A model generated the notes under the pieces. It worked only from the letters and a program-made list of their open reading frames with translations, was not told where the DNA came from and searched no databases. 64,000 nt of DNA, from contig NZ_FNKI01000002.1 in the NCBI RefSeq assembly GCF_900102925.1, positions 372,001 through 436,000 of the forward strand. The letters are read 5' to 3'. Position numbers and translations under genes: made by a program. Every line of letters starts with the position of its first letter. The first letter of the stretch is position 1. This DNA comes from Flagellimonas zhangzhouensis. GTDB lineage: Bacteria > Bacteroidota > Bacteroidia > Flavobacteriales > Flavobacteriaceae. Shown in pieces: positions 1-8,005 of the stretch.

Positions 1-1068
1 GCCGAAAATGGCCTTGAGGGTATTGAAGCCGTAAAAAAGGAGGATTTCGATCTCGTGCTTTGCGATATTAAAATGCCCAAAATGGATGGTGTTGAGGTCT
101 TGGAAGCTGCCAAAAAGATTAAACCTGAAATTCCTTTTATCATGATTTCTGGTCACGGTGATTTGGATACTGCGGTAAACACCATGCGCCTTGGGGCATT
201 CGATTACATTTCCAAACCACCAGATTTAAATCGTTTGTTGACCACTGTTCGAAATGCTTTGGACCGAAAGGAATTGGTAGTCGAAAACAAGATTCTTAAA
301 AAGAAGGTCTCCAAAAACTACGAAATGATCGGGGAGAGTGATGAGATCGGCACCATAAAGGATATGATCGAAAAAGTGGCCCCAACCGATGCCCGAGTGC
401 TCATTACGGGATCCAATGGTACAGGTAAGGAATTGGTGGCCCACTGGGTGCATCAAAAAAGCCCGCGATCATCTGCACCTTTTATCGAGGTGAACTGTGC
501 GGCAATACCTTCCGAATTGATTGAAAGTGAATTGTTTGGGCATGTAAAGGGGGCGTTTACATCTGCAGTAAAAGATCGTGCAGGTAAGTTTGAAGCTGCC
601 AACAAGGGTACTATATTTTTGGATGAAATTGGGGATATGAGCCTTTCTGCCCAAGCAAAAGTGTTGCGTGCCTTGCAAGAAAATAAAATTTCCCGTGTCG
701 GTTCCGATAAGGACATTAAGGTGGATGTTAGGGTGCTGGCCGCGACAAACAAAGATTTAAAGAAAGAAATAGAAGACGGTAAATTCCGTGAAGACCTTTA
801 CCACCGATTGGCCGTGATTTTGATCAAGGTGCCAGCTTTGAACGATAGACGCGATGATATTCCGCTTTTGATTGAACACTTTTCCCAAAAAATTGCATCG
901 GAGCAGGGAACGGCACAAAAAAGCTTTTCTAAAAAAGCGTTGGAATTATTAAAAGGTTACGATTGGACAGGTAATGTGCGTGAACTACGCAATGTTGTGG
1001 AACGCTTGATTATTTTGGGAGGTAAGGAAGTTTCAGAAGAAGATGTGAAACTATTTGCCAGCAAATAG
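1..1068 (+). CDS. Sigma-54-dependent response regulator (NtrC type) lacking a C-terminal HTH; 5' end outside window
   Basis: The reading frame is open from base 1, so the gene starts upstream. The 355 visible residues begin inside a receiver domain (LCDIKMPKMDG holds the phospho-acceptor Asp). A AAA+ sigma-54 interaction domain follows, with Walker A GSNGTGKE, Walker B TIFLDEIGDM and the RNA-polymerase contact loop reading GAFTSA where the family normally has GAFTGA. The protein stops about 30 residues after the NVRELRNVVERL segment, so no Fis-type DNA-binding helix-turn-helix is present. Known HTH-less relatives (Helicobacter FlgR, Chlamydia CtcC) activate sigma-54 polymerase from solution. 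The partner histidine kinase is probably upstream, outside the window. The family is certain; the target genes are unknown. Confidence 0.95.
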   Translation, partial: AENGLEGIEAVKKEDFDLVLCDIKMPKMDGVEVLEAAKKIKPEIPFIMISGHGDLDTAVNTMRLGAFDYISKPPDLNRLLTTVRNALDRKELVVENKILKKKVSKNYEMIGESDEIGTIKDMIEKVAPTDARVLITGSNGTGKELVAHWVHQKSPRSSAPFIEVNCAAIPSELIESELFGHVKGAFTSAVKDRAGKFEAANKGTIFLDEIGDMSLSAQAKVLRALQENKISRVGSDKDIKVDVRVLAATNKDLKKEIEDGKFREDLYHRLAVILIKVPALNDRRDDIPLLIEHFSQKIASEQGTAQKSFSKKALELLKGYDWTGNVRELRNVVERLIILGGKEVSEEDVKLFASK

Positions 1069-1779
1069 TCAATTACATTTTTTAAGTCGATTCAAAGCAT
1101 TTTCCGATAACTCTTTCACACGTTGGTGATACTCTTTTTTATGGGGAGAAAGTTCGGTGTTCAACAAAATCAAACGAGATTCCTCATAAATATTTGTAAT
1201 AAATCGCTGTGCATCGGGGCAGTCGACATCGGTAACCACTTTGTCCAAAGAAGTTTCAAAACTCAATAAACAATTGTGAACCTGTTTCTCAATAGCATTT
1301 CCTTGGGTTAATAGAATGGAGTTTTCAGTTTCCAAAGCTTGTTTGGTATTCATTACCAAAATATTGGTTCCATAACTACTAGTGGTCTCTTCTTCAAAAA
1401 TGCGCAATACTTTTTCCCCAATCAAAACATTCTCCAAAGCTATGTGTAAATCTGTTTTGGAACTTCTTAAATTGTCTGATTTGGTAGCAATTTTTAAATG
1501 GGAAAGTGTTTTTTCCAAACTTTCAATAGTACCATCACAACCACAATCCAGAAAATTGTTCCTTGTTTTTTCGATGCTGTTCAAAGCTTTATACGCATGG
1601 TATTTAGCAATGTTGATGTCCTTAGAGGAAACAGCTTTTTCAATTTCAGTTTTAATGAAATCAAGATTTGAACTCGCGTAGGTGCAAGCTTGTGGAGTTT
1701 TAAATGCCGAAGTCATGATCAATAGACTAACAAGGCCTACGATGAAGACTATAAGTAGGATAATATTCTTCTTTTTCAT
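1069..1779 (-). CDS. Membrane-anchored or secreted helical protein of unknown function
   Basis: The 236 residues start with a Lys-rich N-terminus and one hydrophobic segment (about residues 5-26), a signal peptide or membrane anchor. The rest is predicted mostly helical and strongly charged. It carries several cysteines, including a CGC motif near residue 80, a DC pair near residue 200 and a C-terminal KKCN, so extracytoplasmic disulfides are possible. The stop codon directly abuts the stop of the convergent sigma-54 activator (1068/1069). I do not recognise a family. A near-consensus -7 box (TAACTTTA) lies about 40 bases upstream on the minus strand. Confidence 0.75.
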   Translation of the reverse strand: MKKKNIILLIVFIVGLVSLLIMTSAFKTPQACTYASSNLDFIKTEIEKAVSSKDINIAKYHAYKALNSIEKTRNNFLDCGCDGTIESLEKTLSHLKIATKSDNLRSSKTDLHIALENVLIGEKVLRIFEEETTSSYGTNILVMNTKQALETENSILLTQGNAIEKQVHNCLLSFETSLDKVVTDVDCPDAQRFITNIYEESRLILLNTELSPHKKEYHQRVKELSENALNRLKKCN

Positions 1780-1958
1780 AACGCTTTAGATTTGGGACTT
1801 TGCGTATTGATATTCATAAAGTTATGTTGTAGTGTATTTTTGTAGGAAAATAAATCGTTTAAAACACCAACTTAGACTATAAAAGGTAAAAAGTCCGATG
1901 AAATGCACCCTAACTTGTACGTATGTTCAAATGCACAAAAAGGGTTATCTTCATTGCA

Positions 1959-2843
1959 ATGAAAAATATAGAAGCAACCACATATCGAGTACAGGGAACG
2001 CTCGATTTGACCAAGGAAAACACCTATGAGGATTTCGGTGCCTCCGAAAAGGAACTGAAAAAGGCATTGAAGAAGATTCGCAAAGATTTAGGAGAATTTC
2101 AAGATACCTTATACGCCCATGGAAAGTATGGGGTTTTAGTGTGTCTACAAGGCATGGATACCGCTGGAAAGGACAGCCTTATAAGAGAAGTGTTTAAAGA
2201 CTTTAATGTAAGGGGCGTTGTAGTGCATAGTTTTAAAGTGCCATCCACTTTGGAGAAAAAACACGATTACTTATGGCGGCATTATATTGCTTTGCCAGAG
2301 CGTGGTAAATTCTCTGTTTTTAACCGAACACATTATGAAAATGTGTTGGTCACTAAAGTGCATCCAGAATATATTTTGGGTGAAAACCTGCCCAAGGTTG
2401 ACGAAGTTGGAGATATTGATGAGGCATTCTGGGAAAAAAGGTATCAGCAGATTCGTGAATTTGAACAGCATGTTGCACAAAACGGAACAATCATATTCAA
2501 ATTCTTTCTCAACCTTTCCAAAGAAGAACAACGGCAACGTCTATTGCGAAGAATTGAATTAAAGCAAAAGAATTGGAAATTTTCTCCAGGGGATTTGGAG
2601 GAGCGAAAACTGTGGGGCAAATATCAAGCCTGCTACCAAGAAGCCTTGAACAAAACATCCGAAGAATATGCTCCGTGGTTCGTGATTCCCGCTGACAATA
2701 AAGAAGCGGCACGAGTAATTGTGGCTTCAATTATGTTGGAAGCGTTAAAAAAATACAAAGATATAGAGGAGCCTGAGTTGGACGATGAAATAAAGGCTAA
2801 TTTAGAAATCTTTAAACAAGAATTGGATAAAGAAACAACATGA
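1959..2843 (+). CDS. ppk2: Polyphosphate kinase 2 family protein (polyphosphate:nucleotide phosphotransferase)
   Basis: PPK2 enzymes move phosphate between inorganic polyphosphate and nucleotides. The 294-residue protein shows the PPK2 Walker A (GMDTAGKDSLIREV), the lid RTHYENVLVTKVHPE, FFLNLSKEEQRQRLLRRIE, and the C-terminal WKFSPGDLEER and YAPWFVIPADNKE blocks of the single-domain family. The ATG at 1959 is preferred over an in-frame ATG at 1923 because conserved sequence begins just after it. A TATTTTTG box at 1835-1842 is the best promoter candidate but is far upstream. The stop overlaps the ATG of the following peptidase (ATGA at 2840), implying translational coupling. Which nucleotide it prefers cannot be told from motifs alone. 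Confidence 0.92.
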   Translation: MKNIEATTYRVQGTLDLTKENTYEDFGASEKELKKALKKIRKDLGEFQDTLYAHGKYGVLVCLQGMDTAGKDSLIREVFKDFNVRGVVVHSFKVPSTLEKKHDYLWRHYIALPERGKFSVFNRTHYENVLVTKVHPEYILGENLPKVDEVGDIDEAFWEKRYQQIREFEQHVAQNGTIIFKFFLNLSKEEQRQRLLRRIELKQKNWKFSPGDLEERKLWGKYQACYQEALNKTSEEYAPWFVIPADNKEAARVIVASIMLEALKKYKDIEEPELDDEIKANLEIFKQELDKETT

Positions 2844-4237
2844 GAGTAACCCTACTAATGGCCTTTCTATTGGTCAGCACCCCATTTTTTTCTCAAACCG
2901 AAGACGAAAAACAAATCAAATCGATTTATGATAAAGCATTGACCAATGGTAAAGCTTACGATTGGCTCAACTATTTATCCAACCAAATTGGAGGGAGGCT
3001 GTCAGGATCCGTGCAAGCGCAGGAGGCAGTTGATTATACCAAAGCCCAATTGGATTCTTTGGGATTGGACCGTGTGTGGTTACAACCCGTAATGGTGCCC
3101 AAATGGGTGCGTGGGGTTCCTGAGTTCGCTTATTTTGAAACCAAACCAGGACTGACCACCAATGTGCCTATTTGTGCTTTAGGAGGTTCGGTGTCAACTC
3201 CAAGTGGTGGTTTAAAAGCCAATATTGTGGAAGTGCAAGGCATTGAAGAGTTGGAAAAATTGGGCAGGGATAAAATTGAAGGCAAAATCGTTTTCTACAA
3301 CCGTCCCATGGAGCCCACTTTGATCAATACGTTCACTGCATATTCAGGTTGCGTAGACCAAAGAAGCACAGGTGCAGTTGAAGCTGCCAAATTTGGTGCG
3401 GTTGGAGTTATTGTACGTTCCATGAATTTAAGATTGGACGATTATCCACACACTGGAAATATGCGATATGGCGACACACCAGTCAGTGAAAGGATTCCAG
3501 CAGCGGCCATCAGCACCAATGGAGCAGAGTTATTGAGCACTACGCTAAAATTGAATCCTGATGTTAAATTTTATTTCAAACAAAATTGTAAGCAATACGA
3601 AGATGTGCAATCTTATAATGTGATTGGTGAGATTACTGGAAGTGAGTTCCCCAATGAAGTTATGGTTGTTGGTGGACATTTGGATTCATGGGATTTGGGA
3701 GATGGTTCGCATGATGATGGCGCGGGTTGTGTACAGAGCATGGATGTTTTACGATTGTTGAAAGAAACTGGATATCGTCCTAAAAGAACTTTACGTGTGG
3801 TACTTTTTATGAATGAGGAAAATGGGATGCGCGGCGGAAACAAATATGCTGAAGTGGCTCGAAACAAAAATGAAAACCACGTGTTCGCCTTGGAAAGTGA
3901 TTCAGGCGGATTTACGCCACGTGGATTTTCCATTGATGCTTCGGAGGATAACATCAAACAAATCCAAGGATGGCGAGATCTATTTGAACCTTATTTGGTG
4001 CATATGTTCGTAAAAGGCGGGAGTGGAGCCGACATAGGACCACTAAAAGAAGAAGGAATGGTGCTCGCTGGACTTCGTCCTGATAGTCAGCGTTATTTTG
4101 ATCATCACCACGCTGAGAACGATACCTTTGAGCATGTGAACAAGCGTGAATTGGAATTAGGAGCTGCCACTATGGCCAGTTTGGTATACCTCATTGATAA
4201 ATATGGAACCATGCCAGTAAAAAAGATAAAGGGGTAA
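2840..4237 (+). CDS. Secreted M28 family zinc metallopeptidase (carboxypeptidase Q-like)
   Basis: The 465-residue exported exopeptidase has a signal peptide (about residues 1-19, ending in FFSQ). A protease-associated insert lies around residues 120-215. The M28 catalytic domain carries the di-zinc ligands: His/Asp in GGHLDSWDLGDG, Asp in SHDDGAG, Glu-Glu in MNEENGMRGG, an acidic residue in LESDSGG and the late His in FDHHHAENDT. The architecture resembles plasma glutamate carboxypeptidase (carboxypeptidase Q). It is translationally coupled to the PPK2 gene and followed by a strong terminator. A peptide-scavenging role at the cell surface or periplasm is inferred. Confidence 0.93.
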   Translation: MRVTLLMAFLLVSTPFFSQTEDEKQIKSIYDKALTNGKAYDWLNYLSNQIGGRLSGSVQAQEAVDYTKAQLDSLGLDRVWLQPVMVPKWVRGVPEFAYFETKPGLTTNVPICALGGSVSTPSGGLKANIVEVQGIEELEKLGRDKIEGKIVFYNRPMEPTLINTFTAYSGCVDQRSTGAVEAAKFGAVGVIVRSMNLRLDDYPHTGNMRYGDTPVSERIPAAAISTNGAELLSTTLKLNPDVKFYFKQNCKQYEDVQSYNVIGEITGSEFPNEVMVVGGHLDSWDLGDGSHDDGAGCVQSMDVLRLLKETGYRPKRTLRVVLFMNEENGMRGGNKYAEVARNKNENHVFALESDSGGFTPRGFSIDASEDNIKQIQGWRDLFEPYLVHMFVKGGSGADIGPLKEEGMVLAGLRPDSQRYFDHHHAENDTFEHVNKRELELGAATMASLVYLIDKYGTMPVKKIKG

Positions 4238-4261
4238 TTCTAGAAACTTACTCTTAAAAAG

Positions 4262-4289
4262 ACCGTCCTATTTTAGGACGGTTTTTTTA
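4262..4289. terminator. Bidirectional Rho-independent terminator
   Basis: ACCGTCCTA (4262-4270), loop TTT, TAGGACGGT (4274-4282) form a perfect 9-bp stem followed by seven T on the plus strand. On the minus strand the stem is followed by CTTTTTAAG. It sits between convergent genes and contains the stop codon (4287-4289) of the minus-strand PepSY gene. Confidence 0.9.
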
Positions 4290-4868
4290 TGTAGCTGAAT
4301 GAAGTTTCTTTCTACTGTCCTTTTTCATTTGTTTGGGGCCGTACCACAACCAGAAACCAGTTATGGTGAAAATTAATAGGGAAATTCCCATGACAGAGGT
4401 GTAGGTTAATTTTACAAAACTACCTGTACCCAAATAATCATCTAGAATCGAGCCGTCATGCACATTTTCCAAGAAATCGGAACGCCGTTTTCCAACCGAT
4501 AGCACCTCACCAGTAGCACCGTCCAATTGTACTTCCATATATTGCTCCACAAACACAAATTTTACGGAACCTTTGTCCTTTCGCATATCAATACGATCTA
4601 TTTCTATTGACATATCAGGGGAGACCTCTTCGCGCAAAGTAGTGCAGGCAATAGTGTGTAGGCTGTCTACTGGCAACCATTTAGTAAGGTCGGATGTGGT
4701 GCCCTTTTGGGTTTTGGGAATAATGTAACCGTTAGAGTTCTTTTTCCAACCTAAAAAGAGTCCTGAAATGGAAATAATAAAGAAAAATATAAATAATAAA
4801 GCTCCTGTGGTTCGGTGTACTTTTCTAAAAATGCGTAATACTTTGGCTTGCTTCTTCCTTTTGCCCAT
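4287..4868 (-). CDS. PepSY-associated TM helix protein
   Basis: The 193-residue membrane protein has a basic N-terminus, a first TM helix (about 16-40, GALLFIFFFIISISGLFLGWKK) and a second near residues 155-180 (GISLLIFTITGFWLWYG). Between them is an extracytoplasmic PepSY-like region containing VQLDGATGEVLSVGKRRSDFLENVHDG. The HR..G...F....SG..LGWKK pattern is typical of the short PepSY_TM family. Larger members are often linked to iron uptake and ferric reductase activity, but the role of this short form is not established. It reads away from the genes on its right and ends inside the shared terminator. Confidence 0.85.
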   Translation of the reverse strand: MGKRKKQAKVLRIFRKVHRTTGALLFIFFFIISISGLFLGWKKNSNGYIIPKTQKGTTSDLTKWLPVDSLHTIACTTLREEVSPDMSIEIDRIDMRKDKGSVKFVFVEQYMEVQLDGATGEVLSVGKRRSDFLENVHDGSILDDYLGTGSFVKLTYTSVMGISLLIFTITGFWLWYGPKQMKKDSRKKLHSAT

Positions 4869-4961
4869 TCATGAAAGTTGAAAACGCTAAAGATCATTAA
4901 AATATATGAAAGGCGAAAGAAGGGAAAGGTCGGAATACCTTCCTTTAAGTACGATTTAACG

Positions 4962-5002
4962 TAACTTTTAGAATTGATAATGGCAGGAAATCCTAAAAGT
5001 TA
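4962..5002. repeat. Inverted repeat at the 3' end of the 94-residue membrane protein gene
   Basis: TAACTTTTAG (4962-4971) and CTAAAAGTTA (4993-5002) are a perfect 10-bp inverted repeat with a 21-base loop. The right arm includes the minus-strand stop codon. No U-run follows, so it is a weak terminator candidate or an mRNA-end structure. Confidence 0.4.
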
Positions 5003-5284
5003 GGATCCAGCAATCGGGGAACCAAAAACTCCCACTGCAATTTCGGCCCAAAGCAATAAGAATAGACCAACAATAACCGATACCCATAAAAGCCTTTTTT
5101 GGGCTTCTTTGGATTTTTTTAGAATGAAGTTGATGGAAAAACCAAGAGAGGATAATAGAATTCCAGCTACCAAAAAGTCAAATGCAGACCATTGTACTTC
5201 GGAACTGAATTGCATTGCAATAAAAGGCACCAACAACAAGGTCGCTATTGAAAAAAGAATAATATGTGTTCTTGAAAGTGTCAT
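5000..5284 (-). CDS. Small three-TM membrane protein of unknown function
   Basis: The 94-residue protein consists almost wholly of three hydrophobic segments (about residues 7-27, 34-56 and 67-90). They are separated by short loops, the second rich in Lys (ILKKSKEAQKRLL). It ends in a Gly/Pro-containing tail (GVFGSPIAGS). The size, ATG start and hydrophobic pattern are those of a real membrane protein, but no family is recognised. It lies between the PepSY and FGE-like genes on the same strand, with gaps over 60 bases on both sides. Confidence 0.75.
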   Translation of the reverse strand: MTLSRTHIILFSIATLLLVPFIAMQFSSEVQWSAFDFLVAGILLSSLGFSINFILKKSKEAQKRLLWVSVIVGLFLLLWAEIAVGVFGSPIAGS

Positions 5285-5346
5285 AAAATAAAGATAAGGA
5301 CTTTATTTTTTATCCAATCAACTTTTAAAAAATGTTGTAAGCGTAC

Positions 5347-6150
5347 TTAAATTTTCCTTTCACAAATTAATCTAAATCCAATTGAAAACCCCCATAAATT
5401 AGGTTCATGAGTTCGTCTATTTGAAGATTTCGCATTTGCTGCACCAAAGTACCAGCTGCCGCCACGTATTACTTTTTCTTGCCCTTCAAGGGGACCAGTT
5501 GGATTTGTGACTTTATTAGTGGTGTATGGGGCATACCAGTCACTGACCCATTCCCAAACATTGCCGTGCATATCAAAAAGACCCCATTGATTTGGAGGGT
5601 AACTACCCACAGGAGTTGGACTACCAAGAAAAGTGCCTTTCTTAGTATATTTTGAATTTATATTAGCATTGTAGTTTGCTAAACTATCATCAAGTACTGC
5701 TCCATAGGAAAATGGTGTTTTAGTTCCAGCTCTACAAGCATATTCCCACTCGGCCTCCGTAGGAAGACGGAATTGGAATTCTGTTGATAGATCATTTAAT
5801 CGGGTAAGAAATAATTCAATATCATAAAACGAAACACTTATTATCGGAAAGTCAGGATTCACATTGTGAAAAGGGGAAGGCTTTTCAGGATGTAATGTTT
5901 TGTCTCCCATTATTTTTTGCCATTGAGCTTGGGTTACTTCCGTTCTTCCGAGCCAATAATCATTTGTAATGTTTACCTCATGTAATAATTCTGAATCTTT
6001 TAATTTTTCATAATCTCCCATATGAAAACTTCCCTTTTTTATTTTAATAAATTCCATTCCTAAAATGGGTTCCATTAAAATTGAATCGGGTTCATGTCTA
6101 CAGCCCGTTAGGATTAAAAGAAGAAATAAAATTGATATCGAGCTTTTCAT
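5347..6150 (-). CDS. FGE/SUMF1-domain lipoprotein, probably non-catalytic
   Basis: The 267-residue lipoprotein has a signal sequence with lipobox LTGC at about residues 13-16. The mature part is one formylglycine-generating-enzyme/SUMF1 fold: KKGSFHMGD, TEVTQAQWQKIMG, FRLPTEAEWEYACRAG, GLFDMHGNVWEWVSDWY, VIRGGSWYFG and a final GFRLICERKI. True FGEs have cysteines in the CRSAxR region after RGGSW. Here that region reads AKSSNRRTHEP with no Cys, so a structural or binding role, as in the gliding lipoproteins GldJ/GldK, is more likely than sulfatase activation. It is too short to be GldJ or GldK themselves, and no sulfatase gene is nearby. Confidence 0.9.
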   Translation of the reverse strand: MKSSISILFLLLILTGCRHEPDSILMEPILGMEFIKIKKGSFHMGDYEKLKDSELLHEVNITNDYWLGRTEVTQAQWQKIMGDKTLHPEKPSPFHNVNPDFPIISVSFYDIELFLTRLNDLSTEFQFRLPTEAEWEYACRAGTKTPFSYGAVLDDSLANYNANINSKYTKKGTFLGSPTPVGSYPPNQWGLFDMHGNVWEWVSDWYAPYTTNKVTNPTGPLEGQEKVIRGGSWYFGAANAKSSNRRTHEPNLWGFSIGFRLICERKI

Positions 6151-6293
6151 TTAGTACTACCAATTCTCTAGCGCATAATGCATATTTACGTATGACATGC
6201 GTTGGTTGTATATCTAAAATAACAGTTTTAAAGAAATAGTGAATGTCTAGGATTAAGTTATTGCCTCCTCTATACTTATTTACATTAAACCCG

Positions 6294-6301
6294 TATCTTT
6301 G
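6294..6301 (+). promoter_or_regulatory. Bacteroidota -7 promoter element for the PPIase gene
   Basis: TATCTTTG matches TAnnTTTG and lies 54 bases upstream of the ATG at 6356. No clear TTG -33 element is seen at the usual spacing. Confidence 0.55.
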
Positions 6302-6355
6302 CAACCTTGGAAAATCCAAGGAAATTTGAAGCTAATAATCTATTAATCACATATA

Positions 6356-7288
6356 ATGCAAGACGGAATCTACGCAAAATTTAATACCTCCAAAGGGGAG
6401 ATTTTGGTAAAACTAACCCACGATAAAACACCTGGAACGGTAGGTAACTTTGTGGCATTGGCCGAGGGTAATATGGAAAACAGTGCTAAACCGCAAGGTA
6501 CACCTTATTACGATGGGCTTAAATTCCACAGGGTAATTGCCGATTTTATGATCCAAGGAGGATGTCCTTCAGGAACTGGAACAGGTGATCCAGGATATAA
6601 ATTTGATGATGAATTCCACCCAGAGTTGGTACACGACAAACCTGGAGTGCTTTCTATGGCCAATGCAGGTCCTGGAACCAATGGAAGCCAGTTTTTTATT
6701 ACCCACGTAGCAACCCCTTGGTTAGACAACAAACACACTGTGTTTGGGCATGTTGTGGAAGGTCAGGATATAGTGGATGCCATAGCTCAAGGAGATCAAA
6801 TAGAGAGCTTAGAGATTGTAAGAATAGGGGATGAAGCTGAAAACTGGAATGCCATCGAAGCTTTTAGGGTTTTTGAAGGTGCTCGTGAAAGACGCATTGC
6901 AGAAGCTAAGGCCCAAGCCGAAGCCGAGATGGAAAAATTGGCCGCTGGTTTTGATAAAACGGATAGCGGACTTCGTTATAAGATCATTCAGAAAGGAAGT
7001 GGTGCAAAAGCAGAAAAGGGAAATACTGTTTCTGTACATTATGAAGGTGCATTGACTAATGGTCAAATCTTTGATTCTTCATACAAAAGAAAACAGCCGA
7101 TCGATTTTACTTTGGGTGTAGGACAAGTAATTCCAGGATGGGATGAAGGTATTGGCTTATTGAAAGTGGGCGATAAGGCTCGTTTTGTAATTCCTTCGCA
7201 TTTGGCTTACGGAAGCGCAGGAGCTGGTGGGGTTATACCTCCGAATGCAACTTTGATTTTTGATGTGGAATTAATGGGTGTCAAATAA
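6356..7288 (+). CDS. Cyclophilin-FKBP fusion peptidyl-prolyl isomerase
   Basis: The 310-residue protein joins two unrelated PPIase folds. Residues about 1-165 are a cyclophilin ([58 protein letters not shown]). A helical Ala/Glu-rich linker (about 175-200) leads to an FKBP domain (about 205-310: [53 protein letters not shown]). This order is the CFBP dual-family immunophilin known from Bacteroidota and spirochetes. No signal peptide is present, so it should act in the cytoplasm as a folding catalyst. It has its own promoter box and terminator. Confidence 0.96.
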   Translation: MQDGIYAKFNTSKGEILVKLTHDKTPGTVGNFVALAEGNMENSAKPQGTPYYDGLKFHRVIADFMIQGGCPSGTGTGDPGYKFDDEFHPELVHDKPGVLSMANAGPGTNGSQFFITHVATPWLDNKHTVFGHVVEGQDIVDAIAQGDQIESLEIVRIGDEAENWNAIEAFRVFEGARERRIAEAKAQAEAEMEKLAAGFDKTDSGLRYKIIQKGSGAKAEKGNTVSVHYEGALTNGQIFDSSYKRKQPIDFTLGVGQVIPGWDEGIGLLKVGDKARFVIPSHLAYGSAGAGGVIPPNATLIFDVELMGVK

Positions 7289-7312
7289 AATTTAACCCAT
7301 AATATAAATAAG

Positions 7313-7344
7313 AAAAGCTTCCAGAAATGGGAGCTTTTTTATTT
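7313..7344 (+). terminator. Rho-independent terminator of the PPIase gene
   Basis: AAAAGCTTCC (7313-7322), loop AGAAAT, GGGAGCTTTT (7329-7338) form a 10-bp stem with one G-U pair, followed by a T-rich tail. Confidence 0.8.
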
Positions 7345-7425
7345 TGTAGAACGATTTACACTTACCAAAAGAAGACAAAAGTTAATCGCTAGTAATAAAA
7401 ATAAAATACTTAAAAATGGATTCAT
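7339..7425 (-). CDS. 28-residue single-TM micropeptide, copy A of a tandem pair
   Basis: An ATG-to-TAA frame encodes MNPFLSILFLLLAINFCLLL followed by VSVNRSTK. It is one hydrophobic helix (about residues 4-21) with a short polar, basic C-terminus, the form of a small membrane peptide. It is too short for usual gene callers. The strongest support is copy B at 7497-7583: same length, 15 of 28 residues identical, shared MN start and SVNxSxK end. At nine of the fifteen identical positions the codons differ synonymously, which indicates selection on the protein. No family is recognised. Its 3' end lies in the tail of the PPIase terminator. Confidence 0.65.
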   Translation of the reverse strand: MNPFLSILFLLLAINFCLLLVSVNRSTK

Positions 7426-7496
7426 GGTCAGAGTTATTTATTACGTAACAATTGAACGATAAAAAACCCTACCTATTGTATTAAAAAAATTCAATT

Positions 7497-7583
7497 TTAT
7501 TTTTTGGAACCATTTACGCTCCAAACCAATAGCAATGCATTTACGATTAAAAGAAAGCTGAGAATAGCAAAAAAAGTGTTCAT
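7497..7583 (-). CDS. 28-residue single-TM micropeptide, copy B of a tandem pair
   Basis: The frame encodes MNTFFAILSFLLIVNALLLV followed by WSVNGSKK, a hydrophobic helix with a short basic tail. It lies 71 bases upstream of copy A on the same strand and downstream of the cold-shock gene. Both copies have ACC immediately before the ATG. No TAnnTTTG box is evident just upstream, so transcription may come from csp read-through or an unrecognised promoter. It resembles small membrane subunits such as KdpF or CydX only in size and hydrophobicity; there is no motif match. Function is unknown. Confidence 0.65.
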   Translation of the reverse strand: MNTFFAILSFLLIVNALLLVWSVNGSKK

Positions 7584-7662
7584 GGGTTATTTTGATTAAT
7601 GGTTGTGGGGAACAGTGTTTGCTAATTAGATAGGAAAAGTCTGATTGGTTGCGTGAAAAATG

Positions 7663-7697
7663 AAGAAAAAATAAAAGCCCGGGGAAAACCCGGGCTT
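7663..7697 (-). terminator. Rho-independent terminator of the cold-shock gene
   Basis: On the minus strand AAGCCCGGG, loop TTTTC, CCCGGGCTT (7675-7697) form a 9-bp GC-rich stem, followed by a T-rich run (TTATTTTTTC). Confidence 0.88.
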
Positions 7698-7723
7698 GCT
7701 CTATAAAAAAGTGTACTGTAACC

Positions 7724-7918
7724 TTAGTCTATAACTTGTACGTTAACGGCGTTCAATCCTTTTTTACCTTGTTGTAGTTCGAATTCTACAACATCACCTT
7801 CTCTTACTTCGTCGATTAAACCTGAAATGTGTACAAAGTGATCTGTGTTTGAACCTTCTTCAGTGATGAATCCGTATCCTTTGGAATCGTTGAAGAATTT
7901 TACTGTTCCTTTACTCAT
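7724..7918 (-). CDS. Cold-shock domain protein (CspA family)
   Basis: The 64-residue protein is a single cold-shock OB-fold domain with the RNP1 motif KGYGFI and the RNP2 motif HFVHIS. The start GTVKFFNDSKG and the end GLNAVNVQV are characteristic. Such proteins bind single-stranded RNA and DNA and melt mRNA structure in the cytoplasm. The gene is monocistronic, with a strong terminator. A near-consensus -7 box (TACCTTCG, minus strand, 7948-7955) is present about 30 bases upstream. Confidence 0.97.
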   Translation of the reverse strand: MSKGTVKFFNDSKGYGFITEEGSNTDHFVHISGLIDEVREGDVVEFELQQGKKGLNAVNVQVID

Positions 7919-7947
7919 AATAAAAATTGAAAAAATTAAATCTGCCG

Positions 7948-7955
7948 CGAAGGTA
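7948..7955 (-). promoter_or_regulatory. Possible -7 element for the cold-shock gene
   Basis: TACCTTCG on the minus strand differs from TAnnTTTG at one base and lies 30 bases upstream of the ATG. No -33 TTG is evident. Confidence 0.35.
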
Positions 7956-8005
7956 CGTTTAATTTAATGAGAATCAGTTTTTAAACCGTTTTTTTTCAAA
8001 AAGAT

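Noticed and set aside
6098..6319. A 73-residue minus-strand ORF upstream of the FGE-like lipoprotein gene.
   Set aside because: It overlaps the lipoprotein signal region in another frame, lacks motifs and is crossed by the PPIase promoter.
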